Shown piece after piece: positions 11,585 through 24,014 of a DNA stretch of 64,000 bases. A program made the position numbers and the translations under genes. The first letter of the stretch is position 1; each line of letters starts with the position of its first letter. The notes under the pieces were generated by a model. It was not told the DNA's origin and searched no databases. It saw only the letters and a list, made by a program, of their open reading frames with translations. This stretch comes from Spisula solida (Eukaryota > Mollusca > Bivalvia > Venerida > Mactridae), in the NCBI GenBank assembly GCA_947247005.1, contig OX365955.1, positions 40,589,822 to 40,653,821 of the forward strand, in the 5' to 3' direction.

Positions 11585-12520
11585 GAGATATATAGAGGAT
11601 ATTTGTTAATTTGATAAATCAGTGGAAATTAAAACGTCACGACGTGAGAATTATGGCGTCATGATGACGTAACGTATACTTTAAAGCACGGCGCCGTTGA
11701 CGTTACGTTTAAGTTCGAAAGATACTTGAATTTTTTGCCATCTGACCTGGCGAATATATTTTGCAAATTAAGATGTATTAATCACAAGTTACCTATTGAA
11801 AATGGCAGATTTTTGAATATTGACAGAAATTCTAGACATTGTCATTTATGTAATTCAGGACTTTTGGGCGATGAGTTTCATTATCTCTTTGTATGTTCTC
11901 ATTTTAATGATGATCGGAATAATGATTTAAGTCAATATTACTTCACATACCCCGACGCAATAAAGTTTTCAGAATTGATGAAAAATACTGATAGAAATAC
12001 TCTACTAAAACTAGCAATTTTTTGTAAGAAAATTATGTCACTCTGTACGTAACTGTAATCTTATCTTATTTATAATTTTGTCAGTCTCCACCGTAGTAAA
12101 TTTTGTTATTTGTTAATTTATTTTTGCCATATTTTTGCCATATTTTTGCTGATTAGTCCTGTGGGTCGGCTGGGGTTCCGTGTCTGTTGGTGCTCGTGTG
12201 TCCTTTAGGTGTATGTTTCTATCTATGAGTGGATTATGTTGTAGAGGGACACGGGTATCGACGGATGCGGGACCCTCGTAGGCTCTCAGGTTCTAATGCA
12301 GCTTGTTTGTATAATTATTTTATTTGTTCTTTGAAATTTATAATGTTTGTTTTTGTACTGTTTGTTATTATAAATGTCTTATGCCCTTAAAGGGCCTTGA
12401 CTTGAACATAAAACTTGAAACTTGAAACTTGCATGATACAGTAACCAGCTTCTAAAACAGTGAAAATAACAACGTGGTAATTTCACTGCAGTGGATTTTG
12501 AATCATAAAAAGTGGGACTA
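11585..12520. repeat. Hairpin-type ACGTCA-rich repeat split by a LINE
   Basis: Starts TATATAGAGGATATTTGTT, with 'gacgtcatgatgacgtaacg'-like stretch near 11655. It resumes after the LINE at about 12430 with 'gaaaataacaacgtgg'. The relative at 15188-15600 is uninterrupted. The left hairpin is mostly deleted here. Confidence 0.55.
11709..12430 (+). mobile_element. LINE 3' fragment
   Basis: Positions 11709-12053 encode the C-terminal part of a LINE ORF2: KFERYL, HKLPIENGRF, then CHLCNSGLLGDEFHYLFVC, matching the zinc-knuckle end of the large LINE frame at 37991. A 3' untranslated part follows, ending in ACTTGAA repeats near 12400-12430. It interrupts a hairpin-type repeat whose uninterrupted relative is at 15440-15600. 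A severely 5'-truncated insertion, not functional. Confidence 0.75.
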
Positions 12521-12712
12521 ATCTGGCACGCCTATTAAACAAGTTTCAAGAGTTATCTCCTGTACTTCCTGTTGAGACAGGAAGTTGCATGGAATTGTCT
12601 CCTTTTCGAAAACAAAGTGTCTGCTATTTTCATAACGAATCTACTCAAATTTATATCTGCTCTAAACTGCTGTAATTTGTTTGATCTAAAATCATGACAA
12701 AAAGTTTATATA

Positions 12713-13155
12713 ATGCCTGGAAGGGGGAAAGGAGCGAACATGAAGGCTAGAAAACTTCATGAGGAGCAGAAAAGAGATGATTTTATGGAGAAGTCAAATG
12801 ACCTTCCAAATCTTAGACCCTGGGAGTTGTGGTGATTCACAAGGTAATATTAACACAAGATCAAGTAAAAATATACTATACTTCACATCATGGTAAATGG
12901 TCGTGTCAAGGGAGACAATCGAACACTTTCAGTCCTTTTGAGGCTCATACAGGGCAAGTGGAGATCCATATTTCAGGCCAGTATTTACCTGGCGAGGTTC
13001 CAATAATTTTATCCAACTGGCACAGTCTTCTGTTAATGTTTCTAAACACAAAGGAGGAACTTCTTGATTGTGATGAGGCGAATCGCGATTTATTTAATGG
13101 TGTTTCATTAACATGCCCTACTGCAGGTCAATCTGACAGTAAACAACTACATTGA
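12713..13155 (+). other. Unrecognised open stretches
   Basis: A 40-codon ATG frame (MPGRGKGANMKARKLHEEQK…) at 12713-12835 is followed by an overlapping open frame to 13155. The first is basic and Lys/Arg-rich, like the start of a nuclear protein or a transposon ORF. No family recognised; it may be a degraded gene. Confidence 0.2.
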
Positions 13156-13199
13156 CCCATCTTTCTGCACTGTCCATTAAACCAGTTTTGACGCTGCTG

Positions 13200-14290
13200 T
13201 TCATATGGTACAAGAACTGATCATATAATTTATGTGAAGTATCTAAGATGGATGTTAAAAGTTCATTTAGGCTCTAGCCAGTGAATCCGAAAGATTTTGA
13301 CTAATTGGGCTTTACATTAATTTTGACGAAAACTACTACTTTAACTTAGTTTACCATTTGGATGACTATCGTTATAATGACTGTGTTCAACAGGTTTGGG
13401 GATTTTTAACTCATGTGGTAAAAATGAAAGTTCATTAAAAAAAGAAAAGAAAATATGCACTATCTAGGTGATTTTCTTGAGGTGGTAAACCTTAATCATG
13501 TCCGTGTTAGCGTTTAATGCAATATTTTAGCAATGCACGCAGCAGCTAGGCATTCCCAGAAACCAGAAGGCCCAGTCCACGTAATAGTCATTATAACTAA
13601 CCTTTTTGGGTTTAGAATTAGATTCTGTTGAAATTTAAAGGTGATTGCCCGCAGCAAAGCTGAATGAACTATTGGTGCAATTAAATACAATTTATATACG
13701 AAACATTGTAAACTTAAAGAAATGCGGAGTTTGATTGGTGTTATATATATGGTCATATAAAGATGTTGAAGGTTTCGGGCTTCGGAATATATTCTTTGCA
13801 ATACATGGTTTTCTGAAAAGTGATCTAATGCCAGTAATTAGTGATATAAACTCGGCTATTCTGAGAATATTACAGTGCTTGAACTATTTCCAATTGCCAT
13901 ATAAATATTGACATGGGGTGAACAATTCAGAATTATGAAGATCTGCTTCAGATCAGATACCATGTATGTCATGTCATAAAAAAGCCTCCTTTTATTTGGC
14001 ATTGTTATGGAACTTTACATTAAAGTGTTTGGACTTCAATATAGTAGTTAGAGCTGAGCATGTACTTTGAGCAAAGAAGGGGAAACCACGAATGCTTTGT
14101 CTCGCGTTCTGGACAGTTTCTGATTGTTTGGTCCAAAAGCAAGTCCAGACTCATGCATAATAGAGTCCCAACTATGGCAAATATTCAATGACAAGCTGCT
14201 TAAGTCTGATTAAGTCAGCTGTTTCAGATAATAATGGAATGGCATATAAAAGTGCCATTGACCATTTTAATAGTTTCAGAGCAATTATAT
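13200..14290. other. No gene recognised
   Basis: AT-rich spacer up to the MITE at 14293; nothing supportable. Confidence 0.35.
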
Positions 14291-14292
14291 AT

Positions 14293-14911
14293 GAGCCAGT
14301 CTCCAGGAAAACCTGCTATTTTGACAAAAATATTGATTTTGAGATTTTCCATTGTCTTAAAGGATAATGTTAATGAAGCAAAATACAAAAGAAATTTTGT
14401 AAATATCTTGAGTTTAAAGAAAGTTTCAGCTGTTTTTGTAGAGTCCCTATTTTGCGCTTTTTTGTGTGACGTCGCAAACGTCATTGAAACGTTATTCGAT
14501 GTTACTATAACAAGAATTTCATAATTACACCATTTGATCAAATTTTGACATATATTGTTCAAAATAATTTCATGTTTTAGAATTATGTTTTCATTTTTAA
14601 AATATATATCAAAATCAAAAGTGTTTACATTCAGAGTAAGGCTATGACTGTTTTAAACAACTAAGTCCTGGTTTTTCTCAATCGGAATACATTTACGGCA
14701 TTGGTCACCATAGCAACGAAGTATGTGATTTCGATATAATTCATGCGAACTTTTAAATCTAAGATATACATGTATAGTACTCTATGTGTAAATTACTTAA
14801 AATAGAATCAATGGATATGTATTTTTTCTTACTTAAGAGCTTTTTATAAACCTTGTTACATAATAACAATTACATTATGTCAATATAGCAGGTTTTCCTG
14901 GAGACTGGCTC
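14293..14911. mobile_element. MITE with 33-bp terminal inverted repeats
   Basis: Left end GAGCCAGTCTCCAGGAAAAC matches the inverted right end for about 33 bp with one or two changes. AT dinucleotides flank both sides. About 619 bp, with no transposase; the open frame inside is not recognisable. Confidence 0.72.
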
Positions 14912-14934
14912 ATATGGTTTATTCTAAGAATGAC

Positions 14935-15060
14935 AAATTCCCATTGGATACAGTATATTGGAGCTATAACTTACTAGGAATTTGGATAATATGGGATACA
15001 GTATATTGGAGCTATAATGTACTTACTGGGAATTTGGATAATATGGGATACAGTATAATG
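14935..15060 (+). repeat. Short tandem repeat, about 55-bp unit
   Basis: Two and a half units of 'ggatacagtatattggagct' with 'gggaatttggataatat'. The same unit recurs at 16095-16200. Confidence 0.6.
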
Positions 15061-15187
15061 GAAATATTGTTTTTGTATATAGCATTCTGTTATGAGAAGA
15101 ATTATGCTCTATCGACTATGAAGCTGCATATGGGGGTATTTGTTTTGTCATTAGCTTCGTTTTAATAACCCATCAAAAAAAAAAAGA

Positions 15188-15600
15188 TTATATAGAGGAT
15201 ATTTGTTGATTTTGGTGTAAGGTCGTATTTTATTTCACAGAGTTATCACAGAAAATCAATATTTTCACGAGTGGCGTAGCCACGAGTGAAAATGTAATTT
15301 TCTGTGATCACGAGTGAAATAAAATTGATCTTACACCGAAAATCAACAAATTTTCTGTTTATTATATGCCTCAATTCCTCTTAAATGTGTTCCGTAATTG
15401 GCTTAATTGGAAAAATAACGTCGAAATTAGAACGTCACGACGTGAAAATTATGACGTCATGATGACGTAACGCATATTTTAAAGCCCGGCACCGTTGACG
15501 TTATGTTTCTTTTTCTGCATGATACTGGAACCAGCTTCTAAAACAGTGAAAATAACAAAGTGGTAATTTCACTGTTATTTTCACTGTTATTTTCACTGAA
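15188..15600. mobile_element. Hairpin-headed ACGTCA-rich repeat (family A)
   Basis: After TATATAGAGGATATTTG come two arms of about 60-70 bp (15207-15351) that pair almost fully ('ttgattttggtgtaag' with 'cttacaccgaaaatcaa'). Next is an ACGTCA-rich part near 15430-15500, then a smaller 3' hairpin CAGTGAAAATAAC/GTTATTTTCACTG. Non-coding. Confidence 0.6.
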
Positions 15601-16094
15601 AAATGTCCATAATCCATTGAAAGCAAATAATAATTATGCATATTCTGCTACATAAGAATGTAATTATTACTAAAAAATTCATGCAAGGATACCCCTATAA
15701 TTTTGGGGGACAAAGTGTAACATTTAAGTGTGCTACACTTTGTTGTGGCGGAAAATCATAGGCGGCTGTGATGGGATGGTGCCACTCTCAATTTTATACA
15801 TTTATTTCGTAAATTATACAATATTTAGCATAGGTATGAATCGTTTTATCCTCTCCATTATATGGCTCAAGGAATAGCTAATTTCCTTGTGATTACCAAT
15901 TTGGAAGGATATCATCTATGCTTTGCACATTTCTTAAATTTGCACTAGTATACTTTGGGTCTGCTCGGAACAGGTGGGCCTAAAGTGGAGACAATTTTTA
16001 TGGAGATATTTTAACTTATCTACAGAGATAGGATATTGACTGGAATCGGAGATTGGATGGAATACGTTATAGGTATTTAACAAAGAACATTAAC

Positions 16095-16200
16095 TGGGGG
16101 AATTGGGATACAGTATATTGGAGCTATAATATACTTACTGGGAATTCGGGTAATATGGGATACAGTATATTGGAGCTATAATATACTTGGAGATATTGTA
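16095..16200 (+). repeat. Short tandem repeat, about 55-bp unit (second locus)
   Basis: Two units of 'gggatacagtatattggagc', as at 14935-15060, so both belong to one dispersed family that lies on both sides of the hairpin element at 15188. Confidence 0.6.
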
Positions 16201-16547
16201 ATACGGAGACTGGAATATGCAGATAGGCTGGAAGGCTTTTCAGTTAAGGGATACCTAATATAACACGAACATCTAAGTAGGCGGCACCATCCTATCCTCA
16301 GCACGTGCCTTTATTAAATTAAAATTACATGAACTCCATATGGCAATTACAAACCCTTAAGCACTTTGTAGTTGATTACCAATGGCATTAAGCTAAGGAC
16401 TTCTTCCGTGCGGTCAAACTATGCCACTTACTTATAATTTATTGATTACTGAAACATGGAAAATGATGATTGGATTAAATGCAGAAATTTGGAAATCATA
16501 ACTTGAGTTGTTAAATATTTAAGTTTAGTCTTAAAATAACATGTTTG

Positions 16548-16740
16548 CTGCTTTTATGACACATGCGCTGTGTTTATGACACATGCGCTGTGTTTATGAC
16601 ACATGCGCTGTGTTTATGACACATGCGCTGTGTTTATGACACATGCGCTGTGTTTATGACACATGCACTGTGTTTATGACACATGCACTGTGTTTATGAC
16701 ACATGCACTGTGTTTATGACACATGCACTGTGTTTATGAA
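16548..16740 (+). repeat. 20-bp minisatellite
   Basis: Nine to ten exact 20-bp units (tgtttatgacacatgcgctg), with GCGCTG in the first five and GCACTG in the rest; degenerate units continue to about 16915. There are no spacers, so it is not a CRISPR. Confidence 0.9.
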
Positions 16741-17380
16741 ATGCGCACTGCGTTTTGACATGCACACTGAGTTTATAAAATATGATTTGTTGATGAGATG
16801 GGCACTGAGTATAAATGACATGTGCACTGAGTTTATGACGTCATTACTTCGTTTATGATATATGCATGTGTATATAACATTTGCACTGTTTTTATTATAT
16901 GTACGTGCACTGCGTTTCTGAAATTAACAAATACGTGTATGATACGAACTCTTCGTAACTTATGATATATGAATAATATATATACGATTTGATGGCGCAC
17001 AAACTGATTTTATTGAAGCCACGTGTCGCTAATAGCTACATTAATTTTGAAGAAAACATATTTCCTAAGACGTTTCCAAACACGTGCATGTCATACGTGT
17101 ACCAAATGAAGGCCAATTGTACCATAAGGAGAATTTAGTATCCTTCTAACTACAGGGGATAGAGTGGGTTCCTAAGCTTAATTTCCGCAACAAATAAGAA
17201 TCAGCTGGTCGTATATCTGACAGATAACGAAAAAAACAAAACAAGCTGGATTACGATAATGGATGTGTGATGGTATATAACGTAATACGCTGAATGGATG
17301 AATCATTGCCATTATGGGAGTAATAACAACTGATCCACGATAATGATTGGCTGATGGTTAGTACATATATTTGATACGGA

Positions 17381-17918
17381 TTTTAAAGGGACTGCCTCAC
17401 ATATTAGTGAATTGCAAAAATAAAATAAAAATGTCGAATATTCACATATTTTGGGTATAGTTGCCTGTATATCCCATAAACAACCACACTGACATCTAAA
17501 ATAACTTAAGAAACGTCGGCATTTTGTAGTTATTTAGTATTTCTAAATCAAAAACTCTATAGGGTATTAATACCCTATAGAATTAACACTACTATTACTT
17601 AAATTGTCTGAAATTTGTTCGCATTTGATGAAAACGAATCGAAAAACTAACCAAATACCTCACTGAAGTTTACGCTGTAGTTTGTAGATATTACAGATTG
17701 ATCACGTGTGAATTACATAATTCACAAAGCATGTTGGGAGGAAACTTAGCGCTTTTTTTCAAGAAAGAAATACTCAGTGGGCAATATCGAGAGTGGTTAA
17801 AGTTGCTTATTTGCGCCAAACCGTCAGTGGCTTTCTATTACATCAATACTTGGTTAGGTTGGAAAATCCTGATATACAAAAACTTTAGCCAAATCTGTGA
17901 GGCAGCACCTTTAAAGTA
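17381..17918. mobile_element. MITE with TTTAAAGG..CTGCCTCACA ends
   Basis: Left end TTTAAAGGGACTGCCTCACA and right end the inverse with two changes (TGTGAGGCAGCACCTTTAAA). About 538 bp and non-coding. A perfect 26-nt palindrome lies inside at 17556-17581. A separate end fragment is at 11245. Confidence 0.65.
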
Positions 17919-18538
17919 AATGTTTATAATACTGGTGCCTAACCGAAAATACCGAACGTATCAAGGCGAGTCACTTTAACCTCAAACTAATTGCAACATT
18001 AATTTTTATATTTTTATATCGTGCATCTAGCTAATGTAAACCGTGAAAAAAGTCCTAAGAAAAATTCTTTTTACTTTTCGAAATATACTCATTATATTAA
18101 ATTGTCACATGTTTTCGCGATATTTGTTTCATTTGAAGGGTATATGTCTTGACCTGTATGAGTATTAATTTTAATGCGTTTTTATTGCAAACGATTGAAG
18201 CAAGGAACACTCCCGTAACATTTGTTTTCTATCAGATATTCAGTCTCGGCGAGGAAAATGTCCAATGTTTTCTATCACATGTACAACCACTACGAAAAAG
18301 TGGAATTTATTCCCTAGCGCCAATGTCTTTAGACGGAACTTAATTGTTTTAAGGGATTTGGTAGAGAGTCACCCACGTAATGTTTGAGCGAATTTATTCT
18401 GAAATCAAACAGCTGGTTCTTAAGAAAAAAAGACTGAGAAAGTTTTCAATGTTAGTACATCCATAGAGGGAAAATCTGCTCCACTACCTTAAATTCATGT
18501 TTTTGAAACATCTAATCAAAGTTATTTTCAGAATGTTT

Positions 18539-18805
18539 AGTTTATACTAATTTATTTAAGGTCGATTGTGAAACAAGTTTTTCAAACTTATATTAATCAC
18601 TATCGACACCTCATTCCTGATGTTATTCATCGCCACGAGGGTATTAGAGTAGAGAAGCCAGTTTCCCTTTTTTACTTCAGCGTCTAGCAAGGGAATTTCT
18701 GGTACCATTTTTATTTCGTCTTTGGTATGACGCGGCCAGGGATCGAACCCGAGACCTCCCGCACTCGAAGCGAACGCTTAACCACTAGACCATCGAGGAG
18801 GCGGT
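18539..18805 (-). mobile_element. tRNA-derived SINE, copy B
   Basis: Same family as 8055-8319, with identical A- and B-box regions apart from point changes. Lies in the spacer between the transporter genes. Target duplication not clear. Confidence 0.8.
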
Positions 18806-18899
18806 TTGGAAGAGGGTTACGCAATGACCATTAGTGCCATAATAATTTTAATTTAGAGCAGTGGTTTTCAAAAAGATGATGTTCAAGCCTTTTAATATG

Positions 18900-19250
18900 G
18901 GATTGTCTATAGAGGAAATATGTCACGCCCCCTGGTGGCCATGTTGTAATTCGAATCATGGCGCTGTTTATGGATTTAGTTTAGAGGGTCATCAAAGAAC
19001 CATATGTGCCTAATTTTTTTTGAAAACGGAACGTTAGTTTCTTAAAATAACGTTTTCAAAAGCTATATAACCTTTGACCTCTTAGTATGGCCTTGACCTT
19101 TGAGCTTGGGACCTAGGTCTTGCGCATGGCACTTTTCTTGATGTGGTGAACATTTGTACCAGGCAATTTTAAAATCCAGTTAAAAGCAACAGTTACAGAG
19201 CGGACACAGTTTTGCTAACAGAAATATATTCGGGAGTATTTTGGGCACGC
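18900..19250. repeat. Probable dispersed repeat
   Basis: Contains 'acctttgacctcttagtatg' and 'gaccttgacctt'-like blocks typical of interspersed invertebrate repeats. No second full copy in the window, so this is tentative. Confidence 0.3.
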
Positions 19251-19599
19251 CCTAATTCATGTACATCATCAGTCATTTATACTGTCTGAACAAGAATGTT
19301 CATTTACCATTAGATACAAAGGTATATAATACATGATATGTGTAATGTCTAGACAAATCGGATTGAAATTATAGAAATGATTAACATTTATGTTACCCTT
19401 CCAAGTGCTAATATGACTCATTTTGTCGACAATTCAGTAAGTAATACTCTACATGTATAGTATTATACAGGTGAATATTAAAATCTCCAATGATAGTATC
19501 ATTTTCTTGTTTTCGCTAGAGGAAGGTTGTAACTTCAGAAAATAAGCATTTTTATATACATTTAGTGACTATCTAACTACTTACAGAGGCATTATCAGA

Positions 19600-20205
19600 A
19601 CTTTAAAAGGCCCTCGTACTGTTGATATTAGAAGATGCTATACTTGTAACTTCTGTTGTATCTAGCAACAACCTTTTAACATCTTCCAATATTTTGCGAC
19701 TACTTGAAACACTTTTGTATATTCTGTTTAGTTGAGACTTGGTTAACAGATGATATCATTATTGTAAATCAGTTTGTAAACTATACGCACTATTTTTGTG
19801 CTGCTATCTGAAAACGTACACTTGGTAGACCTATATATGTCAGGACTCGTTGTTTGTGTACAAAAACATTTTACAAGAGTTGTGACTAGAATTGGTAATG
19901 ATTGTTCTTTGGCATTGTTTTTTGCTATTTGATAAGGTCTTGTTCGATACTGACACACTTGTTTTATGTTGTTTTGTTTATCTGTCACCAGATAATTCAC
20001 CATTTTGCCATGATTATAGATATAAAGGGCTGTATTTACTTGAACAGTATCTAGCAGATTTAAATGAAAATGTCTTTGAGTATTACCTGTTGATACTTGG
20101 GGATCTGAATGCTCGTACTGGCTCATTAAGTGATTTTATAGAATTGCCAAATCCAAATATTGATGACTTTGCACAGTATCACGACATACAGGGTGTCCAA
20201 AAAGA
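19600..20205 (+). pseudogene. LINE endonuclease-domain remnant
   Basis: Degraded apurinic-type endonuclease fragment: ETWLTDD near 19735, and SPDNSPF... leading to LILGDLNARTG near 20090-20120, both hallmark stretches of the LINE EEP nuclease. Stops and frame changes separate the two parts. It ends where the TCTTG pentanucleotide repeat begins at about 20205. No reverse transcriptase follows. Confidence 0.7.
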
Positions 20206-20320
20206 AAGTCTTGTCTTGTCTTGTCTTGTCTTGTCTTGTCTTGTCTTGTCTTGTCTTGTCTTGTCCTGTCCTGTCCTGTCCTGTCCTGTCCTGTCCTGTC
20301 CTGTCCTGTCCTGTCCTGTC
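20205..20320 (+). repeat. Pentanucleotide array TCTTG then TCCTG
   Basis: About eleven TCTTG units pass sharply into about twelve TCCTG units. Open frames across it (VLSCLVLSC) are artefacts of the repeat. Confidence 0.92.
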
Positions 20321-20356
20321 ACAGGTAAAGTCCTTCTCCTTGATCAAACTCAATTA

Positions 20357-20579
20357 CTGTAAAATCATTAATATTCGCGGCGGGTTAATCTTCGTTGAGT
20401 TTGCGGATGAACTAGATCTAGATCGCGAAATTAAATCTCATCGAATAAATTACCTCAAAAATACGTAACAATGGATCTTCCTTTTTTTATTTTAAATCCA
20501 CAAATTTAAGAAACCTCCAAAGTACCATTTTACTAATAACCGCGAAATTTAATACCCGCGAAAATTAATGATTTTACAG
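20357..20579. mobile_element. TA-flanked MITE (Tc1/mariner type)
   Basis: Starts CTGTAAAATCATTAAT and ends with the inverse ATTAATGATTTTACAG. Inner ends carry CGCGG/CCGCG. TA on both sides (20355-20356 and 20580-20581). 223 bp, non-coding. Confidence 0.8.
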
Positions 20580-20581
20580 TA

Positions 20582-21760
20582 CATTCTCAACCTCAACAGT
20601 TTAATTTATGGAGTGCTCTAGGTAAACACTAGGTAAGTCAAATAGTTTTCTGCGGGCAGATAATTTAGTTGTATTGTTTAGGATTGTGTTTTTCTGGAGT
20701 TTGGATGCTGATCGAATTGATTCCGGTGTATGTCTAAATGTATCTGTCCAAATAATTCCAATACATTTTATATCGGGTAAAACAGTTTAATCTAACATAA
20801 CCAACTATAATATTAGTAGTAATTAGTAATATAACAGTCATTTTGAACTTTATCACATCATATGTCTTTATTAGATATAAATCGTATTCAGTTTAAACAA
20901 ACAAATATCCTCGAATTATTTGGTTGTTTTATGTGCCGAACGATAGAACAAGTTCCAAATAAATTGAAAAATATATATAATGTATCAATACCATGCTTCT
21001 GTTAATCTAGCAATGTGTACTCTACGGGATGTAATCCATTGCCCACTACATTTATGATTGACCGGGAAGCGCTTTGCTTATGCAGCTGCAGACACCTGCT
21101 GTTTAGATACATGGTCTAAATTTCCTTCCGTTCACAGTTAAATTTCAGATAGTTATGCTTTCTTCGGTAAATGAACTATTGCAATGCGACAAAGGCCGAT
21201 GTTATCCGCATGAAATAATGGAATTAGTCTGGTTCACGACATTCTTGCAAAATGTTTCTTTTTTGGATTTTTATTTCGAAATCGTAAACCATCGAGAACA
21301 GGTCACGTGTCCCTCCATCGTCTGTTCACTTTGAGCAATCCAATAGACATGCGGGCTTCAGCCCGCAGGTAATAATTTGTTTGTGACTTTCTGTATTCTA
21401 TAACTAAATCGTTGTATATATAATATATAATATTTACATAGTGGATATTGAATAACCAGCGACATTTGGTAAGTTTTGTTTAGACGAGCCACGCGTTAAA
21501 AGTCCACGTGACTAGTAACGTGCTAATATACCTTGTGATCTGTCACGTGTCCAAATGTTAAATATAGCAGAAAGCATGGCAGTATGGCAACAATGTCAAA
21601 CCTTAGTAAAAATTGGTAACAAATACAGAAGTATCCGCCCAAAACCCTAAAAGAAAAATATATATATAGCAGTACATTTACTCCCATTCCGCTTACATAT
21701 CTGTATGATTATATAAATATATAAAAGGACACGTCTATGGATTCCCTGTTAAAATGTCAT
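20582..21760. other. No gene recognised
   Basis: AT-rich spacer. A short GC hairpin (GCGGGCTTCAGCCCGC) lies at about 21353-21368. No exon, repeat copy or RNA gene could be supported. Confidence 0.4.
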
Positions 21761-21763
21761 GAT

Positions 21764-21942
21764 TCACATTGTCGCTACGCAATTATTGCTCTCTTTCTTC
21801 TCATTGTTAATGGGTTTTGTAGCATTATTCATTATATTGTTCATCTGTAACTTAGAAGTCTTTATCCACAGTACAGACATCAGAATAACCGTCACCAATT
21901 GTAACAATGCCAGGATTACTATTGCCACGTGTGTTAGAACAT
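21764..21942 (-). CDS. Candidate terminal exon with one membrane helix
   Basis: A good splice acceptor (TTCTGTTTGCAG ending at 21943) opens a frame of 58 codons to TGA at 21764. It gives one hydrophobic helix (VAIVILALLQLVTVILMSVL) followed by a polar tail rich in Asn and Lys. This resembles the last exon of a four-helix or single-pass membrane protein such as a tetraspanin, but there is no diagnostic motif and no upstream exon was found. It could be chance. Confidence 0.22.
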
Positions 21943-21985
21943 CTGCAAACAGAACATGAAATAAAATGGTAACATTCATACTCAA

Positions 21986-23970
21986 AATGCGAATAATGAT
22001 AATGGGCGTGTGTGCAGTGTATTTGCCCGTGTGTCTAGTATTCTGGTTTTAAAGTAGACATCACAGCCGCTGATTTAAATGAAAAAGGACACGATTAATC
22101 AGTTGAGCTCTGCGGTCATTCATTTTTGTACACATTTCTTTGAATGTTATGAGATTGCTTATATTAAAGCTAAGTAGAGTTTTTTGTCGCTGCAGTGCAG
22201 TGCAGTGTAGTTTTATTTTTATTGTTTATTTGATGTTTGTCCTTGATGACTAGTGCATTTTGTCTGTAAGTTTTGTTTTGTGTACTTTGTGCCTTTCCTT
22301 TCCCTTTTTACTGTACGTGTGTGCTGTTTTTGCTTAAGGTTACGTTCTAAGACGGATTGCATTGCTAAGGATACAGTAATACAGTCAAGCTTGTACGAAT
22401 ATTAGCTGTACGCAATTTACTGATGAAGAGGTTGATATTCTTTTTAAGGCTTCAATAGAAGAACTATAAAAGGAAACTGTTGCTAATCCACGTGGTGTGG
22501 ATGAACTGTGAACTAAGTGTACCGAACCCGTCATGTTCAGTCAGTACATTTAAGGAAGAATTTATCAGCGACGATCCGGTTTTGGTTTATTGACGGTTTG
22601 ATAAACCAGACATTTTTCTTAACTAACCAGGACCAAGATGGTTTCGGTTTACTTGGCGGTTTCCAACTAGTTTGTCAAACCGATCGAACGACGCCTGTAG
22701 GTGGTTTGGTTGGTCCGTGACTATTGAAATTGTTCAAATTCCACAAAAATGGCGGAAACATCATGAATCTGGATGTTTTCATTAGAAATAAATAATCATG
22801 CAATGAAATAAACATGTAAAATGAATATTCCCAATTCTCAATAGCTTCACAATAAAATGTCAATGGTCCCCTGTTTTCTTTCTGCCAAGGGGTACTCGAA
22901 GTATAGGGATTAGTTTGTAATTTTATATTTATAGGCTGTTTTCATACGTTGATGGTTGGGCTATATACATGTATCTACATGATGTAATTGTTTTTGAAAG
23001 AATTTATTTTTCAGGACGAGGTATAATATATTTTTGAATAGGAGAATAGGACAGCATTCCGGCCCTTCAATAGCGAAAATATGATATAATTGTCCGTCAT
23101 TTTGTAATTGTAGTAAACCACATGTTAATAGCTAAACTTCAAACTAAAACAAACTATTTTGAATCCACTTCGAAACCACCAAACTAAAACCAAAACCCAT
23201 AATCAGGTAAAACGTATCTATTAGATTACGTTGCCTGATAAAACCGATTTTTAAGACAACTGCTCGACATTGGAGGACTTCCACGGAAGAATATATAACC
23301 ATCTTACTAACACGGTCATCATGGTTAAGTCGGTCGTTATAAATCACGGCAATGTTGCGCTTCCACAGAAGTAACACATGGAATAATTACATGTTTTAAT
23401 TCATTTTAAAATGTCTGTGTCCTACTATATCGAAGATATTTGTGAGATATGTAGTCTTATGCACTTACGCCTAAAAACAAGTTTGCTGAGTTCCGTAAAT
23501 TAGACCACTTCAATTATTTTGAAATCTTTTCGATTTTTGCAAGTTTTTGGTCCCAAAGTCTAACTTTTAAAACAAAATGTTCCGCATTTAAAGCTGTGTT
23601 TGATCTGGTTAATAATTGAGCGAAACCTTACAGCACTGTGCAGACAAATCTGGTGGTTTAAAACAATACTTATCAAAAGCCATCAAAATGTAGGAATAGA
23701 TAGCATGTGTAAAGTAACTGACTACAATCTATAGTCCAGAGAATTTGACAAGATCCTCGACCTTCAATTAGCATAATTTTACAGCTGATTTCTTGTCTAT
23801 ATTTATAACACCTTTTGTATGTTCTCACAAGCGGGAAGTATCACGAAGACGCTCGGGTTGTAATACAAGCACACATCTAAAAGACCGATATTGCACGATT
23901 TGCTTGCGGAAATTAATATATTCAACGCAAGTACCTTGTAATATATTCATGCATAAAGGTCAGGATCATC
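21986..23970. other. No gene recognised
   Basis: AT-rich spacer with small open frames only. One minus-strand stretch at 23144-23377 is open, but I see no family signature in it. Confidence 0.35.
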
Positions 23971-24014
23971 TCAAATTCCCCTTGCTTTAGCTACATACGA
24001 GTCATATTTCTTAC

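Noticed and set aside
16548..16740. CRISPR-like regular repeat
   Set aside because: Units are directly adjacent with no spacers, in a eukaryotic context: a minisatellite.
20126..20468. Open frames reading VLSCLVLSC or DRTGQDRTG
   Set aside because: Pentanucleotide repeat is open in all frames; no coding meaning.
23144..23377. Minus-strand 77-codon frame considered as a C1q-domain exon for the 24015-24309 candidate
   Set aside because: Conserved C1q positions could not be placed and no acceptor fits the phase.
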